Source: Phalacrocorax aristotelis
Lineage: Eukaryota > Chordata > Aves > Suliformes > Phalacrocoracidae
Length of the DNA stretch: 64,000 nt
Direction: 5' to 3'
NCBI RefSeq assembly: GCF_949628215.1
Contig: NC_134281.1
Location: 38,796,512-38,860,511, forward strand
Below the pieces are notes generated by a model that worked only from the letters and a program-made list of their open reading frames with translations, was not told the origin of the DNA and made no database searches. Of this stretch, positions 35,401-45,829 are shown piece after piece. The number at the start of each line of letters is the position of its first letter. Within the stretch, counting starts at the first letter, position 1. Made by a program: the position numbers and the translations under genes.

Positions 35401-38400
35401 CGGCAAGTAGGCTGACCACAAGGGATAAGGGGACAGCATAATTGTGGTTTTATTGCACCAAAAACCAGCAAGTGTGTATTTGATAGCTTAAGGCAAGATC
35501 ACTACTGAACTACAGAATTTAGTATTTTCACAGGGTGAAGAGTAAAATTGAAACATCTTAACTGCTACGTGAATTTGCAACTCTTCATCTTTCCTTTTAC
35601 AATGATAATTACTCTTTTAAAAGCTGTGAGTGGGAGATGGAAACAGCTGACTGTGTGATCAAAATTCTCCCAATTATTCAAATATATTTCTCATTATTCT
35701 AGTGGCAGTCTGAGTTGTTATATTTAGGTACATCATCCTTGACTAATCATTCAGTCCCCTTCAGCAGAAGAAGGGGGAAAACCTGTATCCTCATAGTTAT
35801 TTCCTTAATTACCACCACATTATGATTTTAAAAGAAATTCAAATATCTGCAAGTATTTACATTATTACAGTAGAATGTTTCTCTTTGAAGAGGAAACTAG
35901 CCACCAAGATATGTTGATAAGAATTTGTCCTGAAAAACTTTGCAGACTCACAAGTTCTTTTTTTGAAGGCCCAAAAAATGTTGTTTTTCCAGAAGTTCAC
36001 AGTATTCAGCCTGTCCCCTCCCTCTCTTTTCAGTGTCAAAATGACTAGCTGGACATAATCTAGTCACCTCACAGGTGAGAATCCCATAAAGAGTTTGGTC
36101 TGGGGAAGCACTAGCAATTACACCAGAATTAACAACAAAATTTTTTTTGCTACTTTCTGGACCAAAGATGTATCGTGTACTTTCAATGCCAGCACAAATA
36201 AATTAATATTTTCCTTAGAGGATTAGACCTTAATCTTGATGAATGCTTCATGTCCTAAATCAAATTGATCACAGAAGTGTATAACTGCTGAAAGCTTCTT
36301 TTAAAGGTCACGGGATTTATTCTGGGTTGTTTCTGTAGTTCCCTAAGTCTCATACCAGCGGAGTGCTAGTCTGAAGAGAATATCATCTCAACCCGACCTT
36401 GTATTCTCAGTCAATATTACCTAAGGACGATTCTTTGCACGTATGATAGCTTTACAACCTTACTGTGGCAGGGACTCTGACTTACTTCTGCCCACCAGCC
36501 CCTTGTGTACAGAAGTCAGTTATTGTATAAATGCAGCAGCTATGCATAACAATGGAGGGGCAGAGGGGGAGACTTAGTAAGCAGTTACATTACGCAGACT
36601 GGGGCTTTCCCCAGTCCCTCTGCAAGAAATGTCAGAATTTAACTACTGAAAATAAGCCTAGCAAACAAAAACCGAAAGAGGCTAAACGTGCGTTTTCGTT
36701 GCAGCTTAAGTGAAAAACAACAAGCAAGCATACCATGTTACCTAATAAAATTATATTCCTGTATGATATACCTGAAATAATCAAGTTTGCAGAAGATATC
36801 TTTATCTTTGATGTAACAGCTGGTATGCCTTCCTAGAGATGTTCTGCAAACACTGCATGAGAGACAGCGCACATGCCAGCAGAGGTCATTTACCTGCAAA
36901 CACACAAAAGAGAAATACCCCTCAACATTTAGGCTATCAATATTCTATTGCATATTCACAAAAGAATATTTTTTCCATCCATACAGACAAGGCCAAAAAT
37001 TACAGGTACCATGATTCATGGAGAATTTATCATTTTTCCTATAGAACTGCATGCACATTAAGGGTTAGTTAATTTGATGGAAGTCTTCAGAATAAGCTTT
37101 CATGGTTTTGTAATTAAAAGCACCAGAAGAGGAAGCAAGAGATTCAAATTCCACGTAGATATTTTGTGCCCAGTTCTGTTCTCATAGCATTAGAGTAACA
37201 GAGCAAGTTTTGGCCTCACATGACCTTGGGAAGGCAGCTAACTTACATACTTTTATTTCCCGGTCTGTAAAACATCCTGCCTAACAAAGAACAAACTTTG
37301 CAAAGTGATTTGAAATTTTAAAATGCAAGTATCGAAGGGAAACAAAAAAGTGTCTGTCAAATAGAAACATACCATAAACCACATCTTCATTTGCCAGGTT
37401 TCTGTTATAGCCAAGTTAGTGAACAGAGTGCGAGTTTCAAAATACTAGCACTTGTTTTAACAGCATATTCAACCATTCTTTAACATGTAATATCCATAGT
37501 GAAACTAGACAGAGTCATGGAAAGCAGCAGAAATTAGCAGTGCTGAAAACTCTCATATAATTCGGGGCAAATAAATTGAGGACAATTATTTTCATTTCTT
37601 CATTCCTGTAAAGAGAACTCTCTTGTCGTGCAGACATTGTGCATCACATGTCAGCTAAATAACTTAAATAATTTCAAAACCCAAGACTCCCAGTGACCAT
37701 AGAAATTAAGTAATAACCTTCTGGATAATCCCATGCTGCATAGGAGGAATTCTGTAAACCAAACAATGACTAAGTTTAGATATTTTTTTTATTTTATTTT
37801 CTGAGCCATTTTCTCATCTCATACCAAACAGCGTATATATTGCCTGTGGCAAAGCAGCAGATTTAAGATAATCCAGGATATGCCTTTCATCAGAACACTG
37901 CCAGACAAACCACAGAAAAAGTGAGGTATTCACTCCAACACTCATGTTGGAATCACCCGTTTCAGTCATTCTTCAGGTTATAACATTACAGTTTGCAGTT
38001 GCCCAATGCTCTCCCAGCTCTCATCCTTGTTGGAAGCCGTCCTCCCGTACACTGACAAATTTACACCACAATATAATGTGAAACTGTTGATAACAGCTGT
38101 CACCAACTCGATCTTCCCAAGCATTTCTTAAAGCGGTTGGCACTGCAGGCAGGCGCAGGGCAGCAGTGCTTGGGCCAGACCAAGCCCGCTCAGCAGTCCC
38201 CCCGCACGACCCTGGCGGGGGCCCGCACCAGGAGCCCCGGCGCAGGCAAGAGGAGCCTGCACACAGCCAGGCTGCTGGCGCACGGCTCTGTGAAGCGGGG
38301 GCTGACATCCCAGCCGCACAAAGCTCACCTCGCTGCCTGCTCTTCAGAGGCTCACGCTCTTCCAGAGCAGGACATCAATGGCTTTGAGAGTTGTCCCATC

Positions 38401-40444
38401 TGATGTCGTCCATCTACATTCTTACTGATTAATTTACAGTGCTGAAGTTGGAAGACCCACTGCTGATGATCAGCAAGATACCAGTTCACCAGCACAGATT
38501 CCTTTCTCTCTCAGTGCCGAAAGCAGTGACAGCTAACTTAAACGCAAGGCTAAATCATTTAGAGATCTGCTCCAAGCCACATTATCCCAGTTGTTCAGAC
38601 AGGAGACAGCAACTGTGAGCAAGAGAGCTACCAAAATGTCACTGGAGTTAATGAGACTAGAAGCAAGTTCAAGTTAGCTCTGCTCCCAGTCCTTCCACAC
38701 TATTCATGCGCAAGCCCAGCCTGCTGCAAAGGTGGCTGGGGTTTACTAGAACAAAAAGTATAAGGCAGCTCCCGCACACCTGTGCCTACCCTACCCTAAA
38801 TGAAGACCAACCCAGCATGCATGTTCCTTTGACCTCCTCACCCCAACTGAGATCTAAGCAAACGATCTAATAAGAACATTAAGATGTCTTCAGCAGCGTT
38901 ACCGACTTTCACTTTGCAGGATATACAATGGCTTTATTTAAGGCTGCATCTAATGGAATCAAGTGACTTCTAGCATGATTGTCCAATCTCACTTTTGAAA
39001 GGAGAGAGGGCAGAAGTCTGATCCAGGATACTTTTAATGGCTGTAATACAGAAGGAAAATAGCTCGCACACACACCCCCAACCACACTGACATTTTATGT
39101 TTACAAGTCACATGGTTTTGTTTGGTTTTAAACAATCTTACTCAGTCCTGAATGCAAAGGCTAGCAAAACTACCCTGCAATCACACAGCTTCTTTCAGAC
39201 ATTACTAGACCACCTTTTACAGAATAACTCATTTCCACGTTTCTCAAGAGGCACTTTTTTTTGCTTTGAGGTTCACGATATCGCACTAAAAGATTTATTT
39301 TATCTAATAACAAACGGGTCACACCACCACCGCTTAACCAGGAGCGTAAAGCACAGCAAGAAGGTTATCCATGTTCTGAACCATTGGGTTTCTTCCCCGC
39401 TCTCTCCTACAGCGCATCAAGAACATACAGTCCCAGCGCAGGAAAGCGTTAGCCAAACCATAAACAGCAATGCAGTTTTCCTCTAAAATTGAAAGCTTTC
39501 CTCTAAGCCCTGAATCTCGCAGACGAGCACACAACTCGCTTCGTACTTCGGCGCACCCCCGTTTCTGCGGTAGCTCCGCTCGCCGTTGCGGGCGGGCAGG
39601 GGAGTAAGCCACGGCGGTGGCACGGCCACCGACAGCTCGAGCAACGGCGGCGCGGGGAAGCGAGGCGTCCCGGGAGGGGGCAAGCTTCTCCCTGGGAGCT
39701 CGCCGAGCCCGGCTCCCCGCGGCTCACCCACCGCGGGCTCTCCCCCAGGGCAGCCCGGGCGCCAGCCGCCGCTGCGGGCCGGGCGGACGGCGCCGTGCGA
39801 GCGGGCCGGTCCCGCGGCCGGGGCCGCCGTGCCACGTCGGTGGGGAGAGGCTGCCGCCGGCCCCGGCCCCGCCGCCCCCGGCCGGGCGCTCTTACCTTCA
39901 GCAGGTACTTGTCCACGATCTCCAGGCCGCAGCTGCTGCACACGCACTTGCTGGGGGCGCAGCCGGAGCCCGAGGCCATGGACCGCGGCGAGGAGGAGGG
40001 CGACAGGGCGGCGGAGGAAGAGCAGGAGTCCTCGTCGGCCGCTGCGGGGCTCGCCTGCGGGGGAGCGCACGGGAGACGGCGGTCAGCGCCCGGCATCGCC
40101 CGGGAGAAGGCGGGGAGCTCCGCGCCGGCCCGGCCCGCCGGCACCTGCGGGGCCCCGCCGGGGCGCGCCGGGGCGGGAGCCGGCGTCGCTCGGCGGAGCC
40201 GAGCGGGAGGGCCGCGCCCGGGGCCGCCGGGCTCGAGCGGGGAGCGGTAGAGCCGCGAGGCGACGGGAGCGGCGGCCGCCCCGCACCGGGCACCGGCGCC
40301 GCGCTCGCCCCGCGCCGCCCCCTCCTCTCCCGCCCCGGTGCCCCCGCTCGACGCCCCGCACACCTTCTCCGAGGGGCCGCCGAGCGCGGGAAGGTCCTTG
40401 TCCTCCAGCCTGCAGACAAACATCGGGTCGCTCTTCCAATACAT
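29423..40444 (-). CDS. LHX8: LIM/homeobox protein Lhx8, complete coding gene in eight exons
   Basis: Eight exons (40364-40444, 39896-40054, 36772-36893, 35065-35285, 34505-34608, 31536-31631, 30253-30436, 29423-29499, all - strand) join in phase to 1,044 nt, or 347 residues. The protein is a nuclear LIM-homeodomain transcription factor. Residues about 66-118 form LIM1 (from Cys66-x2-Cys69) and about 127-186 form LIM2 ([16 protein letters not shown] onward). Residues about 216-275 are the homeodomain ([13 protein letters not shown] to [13 protein letters not shown], recognition helix Gln265-Asn266). The tail [19 protein letters not shown] to LPISHT is LHX8-specific. LHX6 is its close paralogue but the tail and N-terminus fit LHX8. 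LIM domains bind LDB cofactors (family knowledge). The start MYWKSD has an in-frame TAG 12 nt upstream. Human LHX8 is 356 residues, so the length fits. Splicing of exon 1 to exon 2 is the least certain join. Confidence 0.95.
29500..30252 (-). other. LHX8: LHX8 intron 7
   Basis: A GTAGGT-TAG intron with no recognised element. Confidence 0.85.
30253..30436 (-). CDS. LHX8: LHX8 coding exon 7 (recognition helix and C-terminal region)
   Basis: The acceptor is TTTTCAG and the donor is GTAGGT. The exon encodes [20 protein letters not shown], then the LHX8 tail including [20 protein letters not shown] and [12 protein letters not shown]. The open frame running past the donor is intronic read-through. 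Confidence 0.95.
30437..31535 (-). other. LHX8: LHX8 intron 6
   Basis: A GT-AG intron within the homeodomain codons. A short GC-richer patch near 30,650-30,800 is the only compositional feature. Confidence 0.85.
31536..31631 (-). CDS. LHX8: LHX8 coding exon 6 (homeodomain helices 1-2)
   Basis: The acceptor is TTTTCAG and the donor is GTAACA. It encodes exactly 32 codons: [20 protein letters not shown] and [12 protein letters not shown]. It is too short to stand out as a long open frame and was found by reading the homeodomain. Confidence 0.95.
31632..34504 (-). other. LHX8: LHX8 intron 5
   Basis: A GT-AG intron of 2,873 bp that splits the homeodomain after TADQLQ. No repeat or RNA gene recognised. 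A C-rich tract lies near 34,411. Confidence 0.85.
34505..34608 (-). CDS. LHX8: LHX8 coding exon 5 (homeodomain N-terminal arm)
   Basis: The acceptor is GCTCCAG and the donor is GTAGAG. The exon encodes [20 protein letters not shown] and then [14 protein letters not shown], entering helix 1 of the homeodomain. Confidence 0.95.
34609..35064 (-). other. LHX8: LHX8 intron 4
   Basis: A GTAACC-CAG intron of 456 bp, AT-rich, nothing else seen. Confidence 0.85.
35065..35285 (-). CDS. LHX8: LHX8 coding exon 4 (LIM2)
   Basis: The acceptor is TTTGCAG and the donor is GTAACC. The exon encodes [19 protein letters not shown], then [20 protein letters not shown] and [20 protein letters not shown]. This is the whole second LIM domain and its linker. 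Confidence 0.96.
35286..36771 (-). other. LHX8: LHX8 intron 3
   Basis: A GTATAT-CAG intron between the LIM1 and LIM2 exons, AT-rich. No repeat recognised. Confidence 0.85.
36772..36893 (-). CDS. LHX8: LHX8 coding exon 3 (LIM1)
   Basis: The acceptor is TTTGCAG and the donor is GTATAT. The exon encodes [20 protein letters not shown] and [20 protein letters not shown], completing the LIM1 zinc ligands (His/Cys in CWHVRCLSC). It ends with two bases of an Arg codon. Confidence 0.95.
36894..39895 (-). other. LHX8: LHX8 intron 2
   Basis: A GTAAGA-CAG intron of 3,002 bp. The GC-rich patch near 38,130-38,350 gives overlapping open frames on both strands with no motif, which I treat as compositional. 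The last 350 bp belong to the CpG-rich 5' block. Confidence 0.85.
39896..40054 (-). CDS. LHX8: LHX8 coding exon 2 (serine-rich linker, start of LIM1)
   Basis: The acceptor follows a pyrimidine tract ending CCCCCGCAG and the donor is GTAAGA. The exon encodes [20 protein letters not shown], the first LIM1 cysteines in [18 protein letters not shown], and closes in phase 0. The 3' end is firm. The 5' end has an in-frame alternative at 40,144. Confidence 0.85.
40055..40363 (-). other. LHX8: LHX8 intron 1 (309 bp, open in the coding frame)
   Basis: A GTGTGC-CAG intron, very GC-rich. Its length is a multiple of three and it has no stop codon in the frame joining exons 1 and 2, so retention would add 103 residues. 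An in-frame alternative acceptor ending GCCCCGCAG would start exon 2 at 40,144. Confidence 0.6.
40364..40444 (-). CDS. LHX8: LHX8 coding exon 1 (start codon)
   Basis: Encodes the 27 residues [20 protein letters not shown] followed by LGGPSEK, resembling the mouse Lhx8 N-terminus as I recall it. The ATG has a G at -3, and an in-frame TAG at 40,454-40,456 bounds the frame. The donor would be GTGTGC, an imperfect but usable site. The reading frame stays open past it. Confidence 0.8.
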
Positions 40445-40531
40445 GGCACTGCCCTACCGCATACCAGCTCCGCGGCGGGGGCGCGGCGAGGCGGCTCCGG
40501 GGACCCCGCGCCAGGTCTCTGCTCTCAGCGC

Positions 40532-40552
40532 CTGCAGGAAAAAAGTTTTGTT
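40532..40552 (-). promoter_or_regulatory. LHX8: Candidate 5' UTR splice acceptor upstream of the LHX8 start
   Basis: On the - strand a T-rich tract ends CTTTTTTCCTGCAG just before position 40,531, then GC-rich sequence runs to the ATG 87 nt on. This is a good acceptor and suggests a noncoding upstream exon exists further right. Inference only. Confidence 0.4.
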
Positions 40553-40752
40553 TTCAAGTGGGTGGACCCCGCCGCGCGGGGACCTGCCTCGCTGGCCTCA
40601 CCTCCTGCGCAAAACCCGCCTTCTGAGAGCATGGCGGGATCGCTGTCTCCGCCAGCGAGCCCGCGCCGGGTTTCGTGCGGGAGGGGGGCGGAGGGACCCC
40701 AACAAGAATAAAAATTATTAAAAAAGCAACGGAAAAAAAAAAAGGAGGATCT

Positions 40753-40768
40753 CCCCCCCCCCCCCCCC
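40753..40768. repeat. C16 homopolymer
   Basis: Sixteen C on the + strand between an A-rich tract and GC-rich sequence, upstream of LHX8. Confidence 0.9.
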
Positions 40769-41640
40769 GTTTGTCTTCATCGTCTGCCACAGCTTCCCCC
40801 CGCCGCCCCAGTCTAAACAAAGATTCCAGTTATATCCCTATATTAGCAAAGCAGGCAAATACGACGGAAAGCGAGAGTACGTGTGAATGGGAAAGGTTTC
40901 TCCATGCTACTGAAACCCAAAGCCCGAGCGTATTCCTGTAGCCTAAACTCACAACTCCTCCATCTGCTGCTGCTCTTGCTCGCGCCTCCGAGATGCCGAG
41001 ATAAAACCTTTCTCGTTAAGCTAAAACCCGAGCATCTGAGCTGCCCAAAGGCCGTAGCGTTACTCCGGTTCTGAAATCAAGCCTGAAAGACCGCGGATAT
41101 TGCTAATTAGCACCAGCGTCTTCGGTCGCGCCGTGGACAGAGGGTGCTCGGGGCTGGCTGCCCACGGCTCCCCGGAAAAGCGGAAAACTTCCTTCAGCGG
41201 AGGGGGGCCGTGGGCGACGGGCACGCTTTTTCCACGGTTACTAACCTTGCCCGCAGAGTTCCCTCAAACCAAATGCTGCTGGTGTTTTCGGGACATTTCA
41301 GGAGAAAAAAGCAACAGCTTGTCCATCGCAGGTGAGGTAAATAACCGGGGTGTCTGCTTCTCTGCACGTATTTAACTAGCCAGGTGTTTTTAATTAAACT
41401 TGTCGTTATGTTTCCATCTTCCCGCCCCCCCCCACCCCCTTGTTTCTGCTCCGCCTGACGATAGATGCAAGACATGCTGCAGAGGCCTCACTAAAACAAA
41501 CGGAGAGACTTGCCCGTATGCTTAGAAATACGATAAGTTTGACAAAAGGGAATTCTGCTTTTGAGAAGCTGTACGAAAGGAGAAGCCCCGTGTTCTTCTC
41601 CCCCTAAAAATGATGATCGCTGTTTCAAATCCCAGGACCC
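40769..41640. other. Gap between CpG-rich blocks
   Basis: Mixed composition. A TAAACAAA forkhead-like word occurs near 40,815 (+), which is weak on its own. No exon recognised. Confidence 0.5.
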
Positions 41641-41839
41641 GATTCTGCAGGACTGTAACTGAACGAGCGGCGGTGCCGAGCCCCGGGAAATCCGGGACGT
41701 TCCCGGTCGGTCACTCGTTTGCCCAGTGCTAAAACCGATCTAACCCTGCACAGAATCTCGCTTAAGTTTAGTCCTAATGTCCCTAACAGCCGCTGCCACA
41801 GCGTGGCAAGTAGTGGTTTGGGGTTTTTTTTTTTTTTCT

Positions 41840-42700
41840 GGTTGCGGTGAGGCTCGGGGCACGGCGCGGCGAGCGAGCGGGGGCGGCAGGCCGGAGCTCC
41901 GCCGGGGGACGCCGCCGGCCCCTGGGCGCCCCGGCCCGCCCCCCGCGCTGGCCTGGAGGCGGCTTTCGGGCGTCCCCTCGGTGGGCCCGGCCCGGCCCCC
42001 CACTCTTGACGGCCCGCGGCGCCGGAGGGCGGCCGAGTCAGCCCCGCGGGACGAGGTCCTGCAGACCCCGGGCCCGTCTGCCCTCGTCCTGCGGGGCTAC
42101 CTCGCCCCAGGAGGCGACGGACAGCCTCCCAGCAGCGCTGCGCCCCCGCTGCTCCGGGGGAACGGCTCCCCGCTCCCGGCCCGGTGACGGCGCGCCGGGG
42201 TCTCCCCTCGCGTCTCCGCTCCCCGCCCGCAGCGCGGTGGCACCGGCCGAGTGCTGGAGCGGCGAGTGTCCAGGGTCACGCGTCGGCGCGGCCCCGTGGG
42301 CTGCGGCGGGGAGGAGCGCGCGTCCGCGTCCCGCGGAGAGCTCGGCCCGGAGCCGCATCCAGCACGGAGCCCGCCGGGAATCCCGCGCCCCCGCTCTGCG
42401 CGGATCTCCCCGCCCGTGACTATGAGAGGTACGACATTAGAGCTATCATCTGTCCTAGGCGGCACGGCAGGAAACGAGCACCTGGCGGGGGGCGGGGGGG
42501 CGCTCCAAAGGGCTGTGTGCCGCGGGGGAGACGGGGCCCAGACCCGCCGTGGGCAGCGCCCCTGGCAAGCCCGGGGTGCGGCGGGAGCGTGGCACGGCCG
42601 GGAGCGGCGTAGAGGTTGTTGCTCGTCGGTCCTTTTTCTGCGCTCTCAACGAGTTAGCTCAGGGCGTTCGCGGGCGCTTCACGGAGGGCTGCGTGTTAGA
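41840..42700. promoter_or_regulatory. Upstream CpG-rich block
   Basis: Dense CpG sequence with overlapping long open frames in several phases on both strands, typical of GC-rich noncoding DNA. It lies 1.4-2.3 kb upstream of the LHX8 start and could hold an upstream LHX8 exon or a divergent noncoding start site. Confidence 0.6.
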
Positions 42701-42879
42701 TTTCTATAAAATAACTCCCCCTCTGTGTGCATACACCCTTTCTCTCTGAAAAATACAGCAGTAGGAGCCAGCAAGGTCAATCCGCGCGTTGTTCCCCACG
42801 GCGATTGTGAACGTGCAGCAGTAATTCATAAAGCGCGTGTTGGAGGAAAAACAGGCTACGGGAGATTTCTCCGTGTTTC
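42701..42879. other. AT-richer spacer between CpG blocks with a TATA-like word
   Basis: A CTATAAAATA word occurs near 42,702 on the + strand, flanked by CpG-rich DNA. The contrast suggests a constrained or regulatory spacer, but I cannot test conservation. Confidence 0.3.
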
Positions 42880-43260
42880 TTGATAGACGCGCGGCGCCCC
42901 CCCTCCGCCCCCCCCGCCGACCAGCTCCCCACGTCGCTGGCGCCCCACAACAGCCCCCCCACTCCCCCCCCCCGCGACCCCCTGCGTCGGCTCGGGCCAC
43001 GGACTGGGGTCGCCTGTGGGTGTCTCGCCCCCCCCCCCCCCCCGCCCCGTGCGCTCCGTGGCGGGGGGCGCGGGTCCCTGCGGCGGCGGGGCGGGGGGTT
43101 CGGGGCGCGGCGGGGCTTCTCTGGGGCCTCCCCTAGGGCTGCGCAGAGCCGTGGGCTGGGGCGGCAGCCCCGGGGGCGCAGGGGCTGGGGCAGGAGAACA
43201 AGGCGCCCCGAAAACCGCCGCGGAGACAGTCCGCGGTAGCAGAGCCTGGTTATTGCTATG
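42880..43260. promoter_or_regulatory. CpG-rich block with C/G tracts
   Basis: C-tracts on + (G-tracts on -) repeat through 42,895-43,050, including C16 at 43,028-43,043, then G-tracts on + to about 43,190. Both strands can form G-quadruplexes. Confidence 0.6.
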
Positions 43261-43549
43261 GCCGGGGGTGCTTCGCAAGAGGTGAGCGGTTTTGCCGAGC
43301 GTATTGGAGAGGCGTTATGTCCGAGGAGAGGTCAGAAACGCTATAGTGTGTACAGGGTGGGCTGGACGGGCTGTCCGGGCTCCACCCGTGCTTCGCCTGT
43401 GCCCTTTATCGCCTATCTCTCCAAAGTCCAGTCTACATTTAATTTTTCAGTTTCACGCCCTCGATATTTTAGTATTCCCAGCATCGTTTTTGGAGGAGAT
43501 GAAAACGCGCAACCATGCAGGCGTTAGGGAATTTCCGATTTCTGCTCGC

Positions 43550-44480
43550 CCTCCTCTCCCTGCGGCTCTCCCCATGCACGCCGGAGGGATGCACGGCTCA
43601 GGTGCTCCTTTAATCCCGCCGCTCCTCGCCCCGCGGGACCCCGCGGCGGGGGGTCCGTCGGGGCGCTCTCGGCAGGGAGGGGCGGGTGGGAAGGGGAACC
43701 TGCCGGGCCGGGCAGGGCAGGCTTGCCTGGCCTCGTCCTGTCCAGGAGCGGAGCGGGGGACTCCCGCGGGACCCTCCGACGGGGGGTCTGCGTCTGGTTC
43801 TGATTCCTCTGTCTCACAACTAACGCAAGGATGTGTGTGGGTGGGAGTGCTAATCAGTTGCACATAGGACAGATCTCTTAAATATTTGACGGTAAGGCAC
43901 AGCGCGCAGAAAATACCGAACGCGGAGAATCCGGGTTGTAAAACAACGAGAGGGTGTTGGCATGTAGGCTTCCGAATCAAAGACCGCACCGTAGTGCAAG
44001 GGCGTGCGGCCGCGTGTTTCTCTCCGGAGGTTGCTCTGGCGAAAGTGGTTCTCCCGTTAAAACACGGTCTGCTGGGAAACCGAAAACGGCATTGCGGTCA
44101 GCTTACCAAAAACGGGCACTGAGACTCGGGCCGCGGCAAGCCCGGGCCGCCCATCCCCGCCTAGTCCCGTCGGCCACGGCCGCGGCCGCCGCCCCGGCGA
44201 GGCATCCCTGCGCCCGGCACCGGCGTCTCCCTCAGCGCCCTGCCCCGCCGGGGCCCCGCCGCCCGCCTCCCCGTCCCGCTCTCTGCTCGGCAGGGTCCGG
44301 GCCCCGCTGGGGTGGAAATGCGTTTCTGCGCGTGTCCCCCCTCAGCGGATGCGTGCCCTGATCTCGCAGTCTCACCTCCCCGTTCGCTCACGGGCCTCCG
44401 GGTCTCTTCCGCGCTCCCGGGGGAGGCTTGGGCGAGGCAGGGAGGAGGGCCCGCGGGCAGGCTGCTCCCGCTCTCTGCAG
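43550..44480. promoter_or_regulatory. CpG-rich block
   Basis: GC- and CpG-rich with an interior lower-GC stretch near 43,790-44,000. Open frames are overlapping and motif-free. Confidence 0.5.
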
Positions 44481-45829
44481 TTTGCTCCTTGTGTAACGGC
44501 GGGGCCATGTGGTCACCTCCTTCGCCAGCAGCTGTCTGGCAGGAGAGACAGAGCGGAGAGGAAAGCCTGACAGCTATTGCAGGACAAAGTTCACTTCCAT
44601 GCAAGCTCCTCTCTCTTGTCTCAGCCATCTTCTTACACGTACTATGGTATTTGCACACCTGCCAGTATCCAGAGGTTTTACATCTGTAGACCCCAGCGTC
44701 CTGGGCTGTGGGGGCCTCTGTGGGCTGTGGAAGACAGGCAAGGAAATCAAGCCAGCACTCTCGGGCTTGCCCGTTGTGAGTTTGCATCCCCACTGGCTCC
44801 AGCCCCTGGTAAAAGATGCAGGGTTTGGAGTAGCCCTGAATTCTTGGTTCTGGGCTGGTTTAACGAGAAGAAAACGAACGCAGTCCCTTACCAGCGACTT
44901 GTTTGCCAAATCAGTGCAACGCACTTTTCTTGGGCCAGGCTGTCTGACTCCGCTTTGTGGGTCCAGGATCTTTCAAAGCTGCACACATGTGGCTTTTGTG
45001 CATGGCTGTTCCAGCGTGGAGCTCTGTGGTGCTTAATTGTGAGTGACCAGATCAGTCAAAGGGAAAAGTTTCTGTTTCCTAATTGGATTCCGGAGCCAGT
45101 GGTTCTCTCACCAGCGTCCAGAACTTGATGCAGTTTGCCTTTTTTTTTTTTTTAAATTTGTTTTAATTTTTTCTCCTCTCCTACCGGGAAAAAACAGGGG
45201 GCTGGAGGGGTGGGGAGGCAGAGAGCAAGAAGGGAGTTAGTAGGGTGCAGCCTTGCATCTTCCTAGAGCACTGGCTCTTGCATGGCAGGAGGAAGTGCAG
45301 AAGTCATTTCGGCACCCCAACGTGGAACAGCAATAATTTTACTTCACTTACTCAGATCTACTTATTTTGCCTGTTGGTCCCTGCACTATGAACAGACCAC
45401 CTGGGTGAAACCTGTGCGTGTTCAAATTAAGTGTTGCACCTACACGTTCCTGAAATCGCGGTGAACACTTTATCTAGAAGTTGACTTTTTACGCGTCTGT
45501 TCTAATCGTGCCGCGCTGTCATTCCGTTAGGTAGGGTGCTGGGGACAGAGGAAATTAAAGCAGCGATCAAATTATGTAAAAGAGCATTTTGCCCTTAACG
45601 TACTGCAGGGCAAAACCAAAATGGAAACCACCGTCGGTTGTTTATAAATACATCGCTACAAAGCTCGCTGCACGTTTGCAGTTGCAAGGACGTCCTGTTT
45701 TCTGTGAGCATGGTAACTCCATGCTGAAGGGCCTGAAAGGTTCCCCGGAGCTATCGTATCTGCCCGCTTAATTCCTTTCACTTCTGTTTATGGGATGAAT
45801 AAACACTGCTCTGGCAGGAGATCTGGGCC
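44481..45829. other. Non-CpG stretch between upstream blocks
   Basis: Ordinary composition, with a T-rich run near 45,139-45,171 and a TATAAATA word near 45,643 (+). No gene recognised. Confidence 0.5.

Larger units (their letters stand above)
39500..40720 (-). promoter_or_regulatory. LHX8: CpG-rich block over the LHX8 5' end
   Basis: Dense CpG and GC sequence covering exons 1-2 and flanks, sharply bounded by AT-rich sequence near 39,480 and 40,700. This is the usual composition of a developmental-gene promoter island. No TATA box was convincingly placed and the transcription start is unknown. Confidence 0.75.

Noticed and set aside
39503..40711. Long overlapping open frames of 150-364 codons on both strands over the LHX8 5' block
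   Set aside because: Only the - strand frame holding MYWKSD and DEDSC matches a known protein. The others are Arg/Gly/Pro/Ala-rich read-outs of CpG-dense DNA with no motif or splice logic.
41777..44361. Many 80-190-codon open frames in the upstream GC-rich region
   Set aside because: They are open on both strands and several phases at once, with no recognisable domain; best explained by base composition.
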